In this document: positions 24,211-34,395 of the stretch, piece after piece
How positions within the stretch are numbered: the stretch's first letter is position 1
Layout: each line of letters starts with the position of its first letter
Assembly (NCBI GenBank): GCA_029204225.1
Contig: CM055110.1
Location: 911,050 to 975,049 of the forward strand
Direction of reading: 5' to 3'
DNA: 64,000 nt
From: Diphasiastrum complanatum
Lineage: Eukaryota; Streptophyta; Lycopodiopsida; Lycopodiales; Lycopodiaceae
Position numbers and translations under genes: made by a program
Notes under the pieces: generated by a model
Databases searched by the model: none
The model's input: the letters and a program-made list of their open reading frames with translations, nothing else
Told to the model about the DNA's origin: nothing

Positions 24211-25328
24211 TCGAAGAGGACAGATAATATCATTCGTTGTTGTATCCTGCCCCATGAGACAAGTCCGATCATGTCTCTCTTGCATGAAGCAATGGGAGGC
24301 GGACACTTCGTAGCAGATGTAACAATACACAAGATTCTACAATCTGGCTGTTGGTGGCCAACAATGCACAAGGATACTGAGGTATATATCAAGCAATGTG
24401 ATGTATGTCAGAGAGTGTACGTAGACCAACGAAGGCAAATTATGAGCCGTTACATCCTATATTGGCTCAAGCACCATTTGAGAAGTGGGGACTTGATTAC
24501 ATCGGCCCTATTCACCCAGCCGCTCGCAGTACCGAAGCCCGATACATTATCGTGGCTATAGATTATCTCACAAAGTGGGTTGAAGCCAAAGCAGTGCGCG
24601 TAGCAGATGCTAGGTCCACTGCGAAGTTCCTTTACGAAAATATCATTGTACGCTTTGGATGCCCAGTGGAGATAGTTAGCGATCGGGGAACTCACTTTGT
24701 CAACGAGACCATCAAGGTCTTATTAGAAGAGTTCTTTGTGATCCATCGTTTCAGCACGCCTTACTACCCAAGAGGCAATGGCCAAGCCAAATCTTCTAAT
24801 AAGATTCTATGCGGCATTTTGACAAAGACAGTAGAAGCAAGCAGATTAGATTGGGAGCACAAGCTACACACTACTTTGTGGGCTTTCAGAACTGCATACA
24901 AAGGCAGCACCGAACAAACTCCATTCCAATTAGTGTATGGCCAAGATGCAGTCATGCCGGTGGAATTTCTCGTTCCATCTCTTTGCCACAGTGCAACAAT
25001 TAGATGATACAAGATCGCTCCACCTTCGTCATGAAGCGCTACACAAGTTGTGCGAAACACGCTTGTTAGCAGTCCATGCTCTTGCTGCAGAGAAAGCACA
25101 TCGCAAGGCTTGGCATGATCGTCATCTTTACAAGAAAGATCTTCAAAAAGGAGATTTGGTCCTCATAAGCTGAAGTTCACTGGTGAAGGCCCTTATCGCA
25201 TCATCGACATCTTATCACAAGGGACAGTGACTTTAGAAACAATGGATGAGACACCGTTTGCTACGCCCATCAACGGTAGCTGGTTACGCAAGTATTGGTC
25301 GCCACCAACCTTTCCAAACGCTTCTTGA
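24178..25328 (+). pseudogene. G2 integrase, catalytic Glu replaced
   Basis: The zinc domain (GGGHFVADVTIHKIL, CDVCQR) is followed after a frame change near 24410 by the core: KWGLDYIGPI, VSDRGTHFVNETIKVLL and RGNGQAKSSNKIL. The DDE glutamate is AAA (Lys) at 24789-24791; G1 has Glu at the same place. A frame change near 25000 and loss of about eight residues near 25170 precede the C-terminal stretch LKFTGEGPYRIIDIL, which ends at a TGA at about 25328. Confidence 0.87.
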
Positions 25329-25454
25329 AGAGCTTAGGATAGGCTCCTCATCATCAAATAAAGCCTCAGGTTTTACGTAAGCAATCTTTATCCACGCTTT
25401 TCCTGACGCACTCCATCATCCGCAATGAACGTGTTGACAACCTTCTTCCACAAC

Positions 25455-25921
25455 TGGAATCAAACTAACTCTTTGTTGGGCACTTAGTGGGCCCCACCAT
25501 AGTACACTGTACATGTAGAGCAATAAGTGCGAGGGCACTGGCTTCCTGCATCTATAAGCCCAACCCAATGAGCACGCAATTTGGTTTTGTAGAACTTGTA
25601 GAATTAGGAATAAGTGACTAGGGGCCTAAAACTCTAAAATGACATTAGAGGTCCTAAGTCAAGTTGTTAATAAAAAAGCTAAAAGGGCCCAAATTAGAAC
25701 TTACATGAATCATGTGAGTGCCCTTGTGCTTTCTCAAGGAACCATTAGATTCATTTTGTGTTAGTTTAGGAGGCTTGGATTAAGATCCTTGCCATTGTAA
25801 TTAACCAATAGGAGAAAGGGGCAAGGGCCTTCCCCATCCATAAAAAGACACCCTTTGTACCATATTTCCATGTTCAATAGGAGGAGGAGATTATGCCCAA
25901 ATGAGATTTGAACATCCTTGC

Positions 25922-25974
<53 letters not shown>

Positions 25975-26181
25975 TTTTTGCATATTGTATTTGCTTTCCA
26001 TTTACTTCTCCTCTGTACTTGCATGTTGTTAATGATTTTTAAGAGAGTAGAGAGGATAGGATGTAAGCACCTCCCCCATTGTAATCTATTCTTCCTTCTC
26101 ATGCTTGTGGTTAAAGTAGGGTGGATAGTTAGATGTGGTTAATCTAGGTGTGGTTAGAGTAGGATTTGCAAGCTAACTTCG
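25455..26181 (+). repeat. G2 3' LTR, 3'-truncated
   Basis: It matches 16829-17536 with few differences apart from a longer CT tract at 25924-25971. It stops at the shared CTTCG, so it lacks the part equal to 17537-17599. The missing end, and the lack of a comparable target duplication, point to a deletion or recombination after insertion. Confidence 0.9.
25924..25971. repeat. CT microsatellite in G2 3' LTR
   Basis: About 24 CT units, roughly twice the tract in the 5' LTR at 17303-17326. Confidence 0.92.
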
Positions 26182-26778
26182 ATATAGGCTGAGATTGTGG
26201 ATTTGATCTTGCATTTCTATTACCTTGATTGTTCTTGGGTATTCCAAGCATCAAGAAATGGGTGTTTCTTGATTCTTAGGCTGCTAGAATGCTGCTAGAA
26301 AGTTAGTTTTCCAAATTCTTGTTTCTTGTTGAGTAGCTTAACATTATTCTCTGATTTCCTAAGATAGTTTGTTAGATAGATTGTAGATTTGCTCTCTGTC
26401 CAGAACGCTGATCTATGCTTGAGCTAGGAGTTGGTTGCATGGCTTGTAAGTGCATGTAGTTGAGTGTTCGTAACTGTTCATCCCCACTGACAGGCTAGGA
26501 ATACACGTTGTGATCTGAGAAATACTTCTCCCTGAAAACTATTATAAACAAGAAGATTTAACTGTAAAGAACTGTAACCATCGGAAAGAACGAAGAAGTA
26601 AAACGAAGAGAAAAACCATGTTCACAGATTCGACGGAAATCTGTGAACATTTGACGAGAATCTGTAAACATATGACAATGCCCAAATCAGACAGAAGATG
26701 ATTCAGACCTTGTAGTATTGTCCTATCTGTCAGAGGACACTTAGATTGGTCACTCTTGCACTGGAGCACGTGCATAAA
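26182..26778. other. Unassigned spacer between G2 and C3
   Basis: No open frame or paired repeat is recognised. A short minus-strand reading next to the junction (NNQGNRNARSNPQSQPIS) is compatible with a gag-like low-complexity segment but is too short to assign. Confidence 0.4.
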
Positions 26779-26891
26779 TGTATGATCAGCTTTCCTATTG
26801 TCAATCAATGCTACTCTGATCTTTATGGTATTATTGGGCTTAGGAGATCAAAAGTACATGTGTAGGGCGTCCCACACGTGTGAATTCAACA
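26779..26891 (+). repeat. C3 5' LTR remnant
   Basis: Matches the terminal 113 bases of the C3 3' LTR at 36895-37007, including ACACGTG near its end, and finishes TTCAACA just before the primer site. The upstream four fifths of the LTR are missing. Confidence 0.87.
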
Positions 26892-26904
26892 TAGTATCAG
26901 AGCC
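26892..26904 (+). promoter_or_regulatory. C3 primer-binding site, initiator-Met tRNA type
   Basis: TAGTATCAGAGCC immediately after the LTR, one mismatch from the copia consensus TGGTATCAGAGCC complementary to initiator tRNA-Met. Confidence 0.85.
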
Positions 26905-27647
26905 TACCTAAGATTTACAAGCAAATCTAATAAAAAAAGTTTGCAAATTTGATCAGATTTCAAGCTAGGAATTGTCTAGATTCTACTTTCTAGCTAGTGT
27001 GCAGTTTTCTGGTGATTTAGAGCTTCAAACCACTTTGAATGGTCTAGATCAGGTACTGTACGGAATTTCAGGTGCTGGCACGTGTGAAATCTGTCCATTT
27101 TCAGTTTGGTGGTTCTCTCTCACCTTAGATCCAAATTTCATGCAAATCAGCCCAGTAGAAAGCTAGAAATGTGTAGAATCTGATGCAATTTGAATCGTGA
27201 TAGCTGGATAAGCCAATCAGAAGTTATAAGCTTTCGAAGAGTCGTAGGTAGGGCGCCTAGACCTGTGGCAAATCGTGAGTACATGTCATTTATTGCTTGA
27301 TTGATCACAAAAATCATCCAGAAGTTGACCAATCTCATCTATATGTGATTTAGACAAAATTTATAGGTTCTAGGCAAATTGTTTCATACAAATAGATTGT
27401 ATTTGAGTCAATTTGACATCTTTAGAGTATTTCACACGTGTGAAATTCAGAGAACCATAACTTTTGCCATACTTCATTTTTTTTATGATTCAAATCTTGT
27501 TTTAGAGAGATTGTCAAGCTAGTGAGATCTGTCTCTCAGTTTTTTGCTTCGTCTTACATAGGATTTGGTTTTTTGCCCTTGATTGGTTCCTATAGTGAGA
27601 AGATAAGCAATTTTTTCATCCATCTTTTTTAACTTCCATCATTTTTT

Positions 27648-27765
27648 ATGACTTCAATGGGTGTCTTTCTATTAGAAGCAAGTAAAATATTGTCAACCTT
27701 CAATTACTAAATTTGGAAGGTTAGGATGAAATCTGTCCTAATTCTACAAGATGTGATGGATATTG
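27648..27765 (+). pseudogene. C3 gag N-terminus, interrupted by NA1
   Basis: Starts at ATG 27648. It aligns with the gag N-terminus of C5: the stretch ending IWKVRMKSVLILQDVMDIV matches IWKVRMESIMIMQDLMEIV of C5. One in-frame TAA replaces the Ser codon before IWKV. The frame is broken at 27765 by NA1 and resumes at 33054. Even when bridged, about 130 residues of gag found in C5 are missing, so a deletion preceded or accompanied the insertion. Confidence 0.8.
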
Positions 27766-28596
27766 TGTGAAAAATGCAAAAATAAGCTTGGTAGAGGCCA
27801 AAAATCTTGTATATAGATAAACACACATGTGTGGAGCCTGTTCCCATGTGTGAAAATAGTGTACTTGTCATGTACCATAATTATATAGGTTGTACATATG
27901 ATTTAATTCAAGTTCTAGTGGCTAAAAATGCCAAAAACTAGTTTTCTAGACATATGACACATGGCATCAATCTATTGATTGCATGAGCCACATCCTCTGG
28001 TTAGGTGTCATATCCCATGTGTAGAGGACATCTCACATGTGTGGAATGAGCTGAAGTAGACGAATTTGGACTTCTAGAAGATTTCCAAGTAAATCTCCAT
28101 ATAGGAGAAAAATGGACCAAAAGTGCTCAAAATATAAGGTTTTGTCCAAATGTCACTTTTGCATGATGAATCATCATATGACAAAGTACCTTCACACATG
28201 TGGGATTAGAGGGATGATCAGTACCACGAGCTCCCACTTATTGTATATATAGAGCCACATTTGGCCATAATCAATGTGAGACACCAATCTTGATTTTGGA
28301 AGCAATTTTGAGTGATTCTCTCCATTTGTCTACATTTGTTTTGATTGTTTTGAGGTTCTATCAATGTGTACTTGATTTTCAGGTTGGAGTCCGTTTTCAG
28401 ACAGTGTTCACACGTGTGAAACCATAAAGTACACTTACCTTCAATTAATGATTGTTCTTGTTAGGATTTTGTGTCTAGAGTTGATCTAGATTGATCTTAA
28501 TCTGAAGTAGATTGATAGATCAAGTAATCTGACAACCAATCCCTCTTGAGGATCAAATTAGGATCCACTCTTGATCCTTTTTGTACTTTTTGCACA
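27766..28596 (+). repeat. NA1 5' LTR
   Basis: 831 bases, TG...CA ends. A TATA-like TATATATAG lies at 28244-28252. Several CACATGTG/CACACGTG palindromes occur, including TTCACACGTGTGAA at 28407-28420. Confidence 0.93.
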
Positions 28597-28609
28597 TGGT
28601 ATCAGAGCC
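28597..28609 (+). promoter_or_regulatory. NA1 primer-binding site, initiator-Met tRNA type
   Basis: TGGTATCAGAGCC directly adjoins the 5' LTR, an exact match to the usual copia primer site. Confidence 0.93.
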
Positions 28610-30196
28610 TAGTACAAGAGGTTTTGTTGAAATTGATAGGGTTAATCCAAATCAAAGCCAAAATTAGCAGTTTTTTGAAAACTAGTCAAATTTTGGGTAG
28701 CGAGTTGGATTTGATAGATATTCTCAAAAATTTTGGACCAGAACTTGTTGTGGGCTGTAGGAACTCTTTTCACACGTGTGAGGCCGTACAGCTCCGGTTT
28801 TGGTAGAGAAAATTCAAAAATTTGTACAATTTGACTCACACCCCCAATTTGAGAGATTTTTGGTGCAAAATGAAGCATTTTCTATAGAGAATCTAATCCC
28901 TTGATTAGTTTTTGGATTAGATCAGCCAAGAAATTAAATTTGAAGCTTGAAATAGGTGCATTAATTGATCATCTCTGATTTTTTGAGTGCATGTTGAAGT
29001 TGAGAGAGATTTTGCTAAAAATCATAGGTTAAGGAGTGATATGCAAGGTGAGAGGTTGAAAGCCATTGTACCATCACTCTAGATTTGTTCAAGATTGATA
29101 GGGTAAAGTTTAGAAGCATCAATTTGCTAGAAAACATCTTTGGATCTGTCCTCCAAGTGAAACCTTTGAGAGTTTCTAGTGCATATAGAGCATCTATTCA
29201 AATCTTTTGTAGAATTTGACATAGATTGACTTAAATTGAGAGTTCTAGAAAAGATATTGAGATCCAAGTCACATTGTTCAACCCTACTCAATTTGTTTGA
29301 GTGATTGTAAGGTTTGAAAAGAGTCATTAAGGTGTCTATGACAAATGTGTAGAGAGAGATCCAATTTTCTAATAGTTCCTTTCTTTGTAGAGGGCAAGAT
29401 CTAGAAGCTCATTATGTGTTGTTATTGGTGGAGAGTTTGTCTCTTCCTAGGTGATCAAATATTTCTAAGTGGCATTAGCTCTTTTGAAGCACAATATCTT
29501 ATTGAGAAAAATCACAACTTTTGATTTTGAATTTCATTCCAAGTCTTTAGAGGTAGAGTAATTGGTGGAATCCAATAGGGGTGATTGAATCAATTTATTG
29601 AGCAAAAATTGACATAGTATGTATAAAACTCAAATTAGTTCTATTCAACTTTCTTTGTGAGAGTGTGAGGGTCAATTTGAGATCCCATTGGATGTCTAGA
29701 ATGAGGAGGAGTCCATATTTGAGTATTCATGCATGGTTGAGATATTTGTGAATCGCTAGTTGTCTAATTTTTTAAGCTTTGTGAAAAATTGGTGGTATAG
29801 TTTGTTGTCAAATCAAATCAAATTCATTCTAAATCTCAAGTGTGAGATTATTTGGGTCAAGAGTGAGTCCAAAAGAAGTGATTAAGTTTGATTTTCATGT
29901 CTTTGAAACAAAACCCATCTTTTTGTTCAAGAATCTCAAGTGTTGAGAGAACTAGTCAAGTGAAAAGGAAAATCTAGGTGTCAAATCTTTTTCATATCCA
30001 TTTCAACTTTCAAAAGAAAGAGTCATTGGTATTTGATGAGTCCAATAGGAGATTGGATCTGATTTCTTTAGTGATTTGATTCAAAGATTGTGTGCTTTTG
30101 TCTTAGTGATCAAAGCAAAGTTTCCAAGTGACTAGTCATTACTGTGAAGATTGATTCTTAGGTTTGTGAGCTAGATCTTTTGTAGATCCTTCTAGA
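28610..30196. other. NA1 leader, no open frame
   Basis: About 1.6 kb between the primer site and the first frame. It is A+T rich with many stops and contains another TTCACACGTGTGAG at about 28769. It may be decayed gag or a non-coding leader. Confidence 0.55.
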
Positions 30197-30886
30197 TTGT
30201 TGAAGATGTTCAAATCTAGTCTCTTGAAACTCACAAATTACATTTGTAGAATCATATCACAAGTTTTTATTCACATGGCATCAATAGGTGGCGTCCTATC
30301 GAAGGAAAGAAAAGATCATGAGTGCAACCTTTGTGGCAAGGGAGGATATTTTTTCTCAAGATGCTACAAAAAGAAGACCAATCTATCCAAGGAGAACCAA
30401 AGCAAGGGGGCCGAGGTGAAGGATGGAACTTCATGTTCAAAATGCAAATACAAGAAGGACAAGTCCAAGGAAAGGCGTTTCCTTTGTGGAAAGGTGAATG
30501 AGGCTTGGAGTCTCACAAGGACTTGCAAGATTTGTCTTCAAGAGTCCATCACAACATATGTCAAATCTTTTGAAATTTTTCATGTAGAAGTGCATTGTTT
30601 GGTTCAAGATGCAAAGATAGATGTCACTTTCATGAAAGTAACTTTGATCTATTTTATGTCCTTGAAAAGTATTTTGCTTGGAACTTTGGACAACTTCAAA
30701 CTTATTGTTATTATCCAAGAGAAATCAATCAAGAATAAGGAGCAATCACAGAATGAAAATAGTTTCATTTATGCTCTCCTGTCAACTTATGAAGATCTAT
30801 TTTGCTTTGAAGGGATTTTTGTATCCCAAAGGTGGCTTAAGTCAATACTAGTTGAGTGTGATGCCTTAAGGATGTTTTCCTTGTAA
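30197..30886 (+). CDS. NA1 frame 1: zinc-knuckle-like protein of unknown function
   Basis: An open frame of about 229 codons. The likely functional start is internal, at about 30275 (MASIGGVLSKERKDHEC). It carries CNLCGKGGYFFSRC, a retroviral-type knuckle with Tyr where His is expected, then a Lys-rich segment with further Cys pairs (CSKCKYKKDKSKERR; CKICLQ). The C-terminal part has no resemblance to protease or integrase. Its end (VSQRWLKSILVECDA) is repeated in frame 3. A gag-derived RNA-binding role is possible. Whether the protein is made is unknown. Confidence 0.5.
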   Translation: MLKMFKSSLLKLTNYICRIISQVFIHMASIGGVLSKERKDHECNLCGKGGYFFSRCYKKKTNLSKENQSKGAEVKDGTSCSKCKYKKDKSKERRFLCGKVNEAWSLTRTCKICLQESITTYVKSFEIFHVEVHCLVQDAKIDVTFMKVTLIYFMSLKSILLGTLDNFKLIVIIQEKSIKNKEQSQNENSFIYALLSTYEDLFCFEGIFVSQRWLKSILVECDALRMFSL

Positions 30887-30899
30887 GCTTACATTAGTT

Positions 30900-31523
30900 A
30901 TGAAGACAAGGAAATGGAAATATCTTCATAATGTAGGATCTTTTGGTTTCAATAAGATCATGAATGATGTGTTCATTCGTAAAGATGAAAATTGTAAGTT
31001 TTCAATCTTAAAGGCAAGTTGTAAACTTCTTATGAGAATAAGTGAAGCATCCAAAGTGGACACTTATATCCATAAGCAAGTAGTTAGCCTTATTGAGATG
31101 GAAATGTCTTTTGATTTCAATATTGGAAAAATCATGCTAAGTTGTGGTGATTTTTGGACTTATGTTTCTAGCATAAGTAATCTTGATAATCATAGGAAGT
31201 GCATATTGAATGGTCATACTTGTCGTGATAATTATGAGACATGGAGGTCTCGGTTTTCCATCAAGAAGGAGCATCATGAAGAGGATCTTAAGGAGTCATC
31301 TCAAGGTTCAAGTGTGCCAAGGATTGAGGAGAGACCTTCTCAAATTGTGATTCCAAAAAGAAACTCAAGAAATATGGTTGAGTCCATGTGGCTCACATTT
31401 CAAGGGAAAGAGGGGCATATCTCATGTGGTATACATCACATACTTACTTCTCTTATGTCATTTATAAATCAATTTGCTTTAGTGAGATCATTGCATCTCA
31501 AAATTGGAGTAAAGCCATACTAG
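30900..31523 (+). CDS. NA1 frame 2: duplicated unknown protein, first copy
   Basis: An open frame of about 207 codons separated from frame 1 by a stop at about 30884-30886. It contains ASCKLLMRISEASKVDTYIH and KQVVSLIEMEM, repeated in changed form in frame 3. No known domain is recognised. Frames 1 to 3 may once have been one long protein. Confidence 0.5.
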   Translation: MKTRKWKYLHNVGSFGFNKIMNDVFIRKDENCKFSILKASCKLLMRISEASKVDTYIHKQVVSLIEMEMSFDFNIGKIMLSCGDFWTYVSSISNLDNHRKCILNGHTCRDNYETWRSRFSIKKEHHEEDLKESSQGSSVPRIEERPSQIVIPKRNSRNMVESMWLTFQGKEGHISCGIHHILTSLMSFINQFALVRSLHLKIGVKPY

Positions 31524-32092
31524 TTGAGTATGAAGTCTCTCTTGAGAACATAGATGATGTTCTTAAAAGGTTGAAATTGATTTTAAAGCAATTAGAATGC
31601 AAATGGTTATTTCATCAAATGTATGCTCTTGAGTCATGTAAGAGCAAAAGTGATTTGTTCACTCATAGTTTGAAAATTTGTATTGAGGCAAATTGTAAAC
31701 TCTTTATGAGAGTAAGTGAATCATCTTCTAAAGACACTTATCTCCATAATGAAGTATTTAGCCTCATTGGATCTGAGATTAGCATGGTAAACAAGCATGA
31801 AGATATGATACAAACACTTTGTTATTATAGCATGCATAGTCTTGCCAATTTGGATAAGTCTAATTCTCTAGATCATGGTAACATGATGTTAGATCTTTGT
31901 GATCCTAATAAGTCAAGAAGAAATCTTTATTTTCTCAAGGAGGAGCATGCACATGAAGAAGGAGCAAGTCTCAAAGTCAAGCATCTACATGAAATTTGGA
32001 AGGAATCAATTTTGAAGATGCTAGGATGGTGCAAAGCTTTCAAGTTCATCAAAGATGTCAACATCAAAGAAGCACTATCATGGATATGGTGA
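31388..32092 (+). CDS. NA1 frame 3: duplicated unknown protein, second copy
   Basis: An open frame of about 234 codons overlapping frame 2. The meaningful part probably starts near 31480 (ASQNWSKAILVEYEV). It holds ANCKLFMRVSESSSKDTYLH and NEVFSLIGSEIS, the second copy of the motif in frame 2. The DNA landmarks ACTAGTTGAGT (30847, 31519) and TGTAAACT (31020, 31694) show a direct duplication of about 672-674 bp. It ends at TGA 32090-32092, 125 bases before the 3' LTR. Function unknown. Confidence 0.5.
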   Translation: MAHISRERGAYLMWYTSHTYFSYVIYKSICFSEIIASQNWSKAILVEYEVSLENIDDVLKRLKLILKQLECKWLFHQMYALESCKSKSDLFTHSLKICIEANCKLFMRVSESSSKDTYLHNEVFSLIGSEISMVNKHEDMIQTLCYYSMHSLANLDKSNSLDHGNMMLDLCDPNKSRRNLYFLKEEHAHEEGASLKVKHLHEIWKESILKMLGWCKAFKFIKDVNIKEALSWIW

Positions 32093-32206
32093 TTCAGATC
32101 AACATCAAGCTCATTGGCTGATCTTCACACCTTTTGAACCAGCAAAGACCAATTCAGCCCATGGAGTCAAGTTCAAGATCATCATGTTTTCCATTAAGCT
32201 AGATTT

Positions 32207-32217
32207 TTGAGGAGGAG
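32207..32217 (+). promoter_or_regulatory. NA1 polypurine tract
   Basis: TTGAGGAGGAG immediately before the TG of the 3' LTR. It has the position and composition of a plus-strand priming site, and C5 has an almost identical tract. Confidence 0.85.
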
Positions 32218-33048
32218 TGTGAAAAATGCAAAAATAAGCTTGGTAGAGGCCAAAAATCTTGTATATAGATAAACACACATGTGTGGAGCCTGTTCCCACG
32301 TGTGAAAATAGTGTACTTGTCATGTACCATAATCATATAGGTTGTACATATGATTTAATTCAAGTTCTAGTGGCTAAAAAGGCCAAAAACTAGTTTTCTA
32401 GACATATAACACATGGCATCAATCTATTGATTGCATGAGCCACATCCTTTGGTTAGGTGTCATATCCCATGTGTAGAGGACAGCTCACATGTGTGGAATA
32501 AGCTGAAGTAGGCGAATTTTGACTTCTAGAATATTTCCAAGTAGATCTCCATATAGAAGAAAAATGGACCAAAAGTGCTCAAAATAGAAGGTTTTGTCCA
32601 AGTGTCAGTTTTGCATGATGAATCATCATATGACAAAGCACCTCACACATGTGGGATCAGAGGAATGATCAGTACCACGAGCTCCCACTTATTGTATATA
32701 TAGAGCCACATTTGGCCATAATCAATGTGAGACACCAATCTTGGTTTTGGAAGCAATTTTGAGTGATTCTCTCCATTTGTCTACATTTGTTTTGATTGTT
32801 TTGAGGTTCTATCAATGTGTACTTGATTTTCAGGTTGGAGTCCGTACTCAGACAATGTTTCACACGTGTGAAACCATAAAGTACATTTACCTTCAATTAC
32901 TGATTGTTCTTGTTAGGATTTTGTGTCTAGAATTGATCTAGATTGATCTTAATCTGATGCAGATTGATAGATCAGGTAATCTGACAACCAATCCCTCTTG
33001 AGGATCAGATTAGGATCCACTCTTGGTCCTTTTTGTACTTTTTGCACA
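32218..33048 (+). repeat. NA1 3' LTR
   Basis: 831 bases, aligned along its length with 27766-28596. It is followed by the target duplication TATTG and then the resumed C3 gag frame. Confidence 0.93.
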
Positions 33049-34393
33049 TATTGTACTTGGAATTGAAGAAGAGCTACCAAGTTTGGAAGCACTCCAAAGT
33101 GTGCTCATTTCTGAAGAATCAAGACGAGAGTATAAACTCTTGAAAATGGAGAGACTGTCTCTCAACATTGATGGTAAAGCTCTCTTTACCAAAGATAAGC
33201 ACAAGACAAGAAGTAAGAATCAACACCAACCCTCTTCAAGCAACAACAATCTTATTTCCAAGGAAAAAGAAGAAGAGGATGAGTCATCTCAAGCTTTCAC
33301 ATCCAAGAAAAAGAAAAAAAACATCAAGTGTTTCTTTTGTGGCAAGAAGGGACATTATGCCACCAATTGCTTCAAGAAGAAGAGTCAATTCAAGCAAGCC
33401 AACATTTCTAATGAAGAGAAGGAAAATGCTCATGCAAGTGATGGAGAGGGATCTCTTATGGTCTCGAGTTTTTCTTCATCACCCTTTAAGAATGATGGTT
33501 CGTGGTACATCGACAGTGGAGCTTCCTCACATATGTGTAACTCCAAACATTCTTTTTCATTCATGTCACCTTATGAAAGAGCCAAGAAGTCCATCTACAC
33601 AGCAAATGATCATGAGTGTGCTATTGAAGGCATAGGGACCATTCCCTTAAAGCTTTCATCATCAAAAGTTCTTTCTCTGTCTAAAGTACTTTTTGTTCCT
33701 AAGTTAACAAAAAATCTTATTAGTGTTGGACAATTGTTTGATAGTGGACTAGATGTGAATTTCAATGTTGATACATGTACAATCAAGAAGCATGATGAGA
33801 TCCTTGCATTTGGGTCTAGATATGGTGGAATCTACAAGCTTAATCCCAAAGAGTATGCTAACTCTTGTGATGGTGCTTTTGCTTGTCATATTTCTTTGGA
33901 GGACCTTTGGCATAGAAGGTTGGGGCATCCTAACTATAGTTCTATGGTGTCCATGGTCAAAAAAGCCAAAGCTATTGGCTTGCCTAATCTTATCTCCAAG
34001 TATTTCAAGCCATGTGAGGCTTGTGCCATATCTAAGTCTCATAAAAAGCCTTTTTCAAAGTTGGAGCTCATACACTTGGATGTGCACTTCTCATCTTCAA
34101 AGAGCAAGGGTGGTGCTACTTGCTTTGTAACTTTTATTGATGATTTCACTAGATTTACTTGGTTATATCTTCTAGCTTCAAAGTCTATGGTGTTTGACTA
34201 TTTCCTAAAGTTCAAAGCTCTAATTGAAAAGCAATTTTCATACAAAATCAAGATTCTTAGAAGTGATGGAGGTGGTGAGTATACTTCCAATAAATTTCAT
34301 GATTATTGTGAGCTTGAAGGCATTAAAAGGGAGTTTTCTTGTGCATACTTTTGGGGTGAGGCCATCAATTGTTCAAACTATCTTTGCACTTAG
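33049..34393 (+). pseudogene. C3 gag C-terminus, protease and integrase N-part
   Basis: The frame resumes from the target site (IVLGIEEELPSLEALQSVL). In order: gag tail, zinc knuckle CFFCGKKGHYATNC at about 33329-33370, protease WYIDSGASSHM with catalytic Asp at 33512-33514, the pre-integrase LWHRRLGH and CEACAISKSHKKPF, and the integrase core with LIHLDVHF, FIDDFTRF and LRSDGGGEYTSN. The segment carrying QQNGVAERxNR is absent: the sequence passes from EFSCAY straight to FWGEAI. The catalytic Glu is therefore deleted, and a frame change follows near 34395. An open frame beginning in the NA1 LTR at 33023 is an artefact of the nested insertion. Confidence 0.88.
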
Positions 34394-34395
34394 AG

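Larger units (their letters stand above)
16829..26181 (+). mobile_element. Ty3/gypsy element G2 with paired LTRs
   Basis: This is a plus-strand gypsy element bounded by two long direct repeats that match closely, starting TGGAATC at 16829 and 25455. Order: 5' LTR, tRNA-Asp-type primer site, a 1.6-kb leader with tandem repeats, gag with zinc knuckles, protease, RT, RNase H, integrase, 3' UTR, and a 3' LTR missing its last 63 or so bases. By eye I count about 18 substitutions over roughly 720 aligned bases, mostly transitions. Many lesions in gag-pol make it non-autonomous. It abuts G1 at its left end. Confidence 0.93.
27766..33048 (+). mobile_element. Complete non-autonomous copia-type element NA1
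   Basis: It has 831-bp LTRs at both ends, starting TGTGAAAA and ending TTTGCACA. It has an initiator-Met primer site, a polypurine tract TTGAGGAGGAG just before the 3' LTR, and a perfect 5-bp target duplication TATTG (27761-27765 and 33049-33053). There is no protease, integrase or RT. Instead there are three reading frames of unfamiliar content, the first with a zinc-knuckle-like motif. It inserted into gag of C3. By eye the LTRs differ at roughly 30 of 831 positions. Confidence 0.93.

Noticed and set aside
26182-26778. Missing 5' part of G1 on the far side of G2
   Set aside because: Only a short gag-like peptide is seen and the 3' LTR of G2 is truncated here, so continuity with G1 cannot be shown.
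28610-30196. Possible gag in the NA1 leader
   Set aside because: All frames are dense with stops and no copia gag motif such as the IWKVRM region could be found.
33023-33053. Open frame of the C3 protein beginning inside the NA1 3' LTR
   Set aside because: The first codons lie in the LTR and target duplication; the true gag frame comes from 27648 and was split by NA1.
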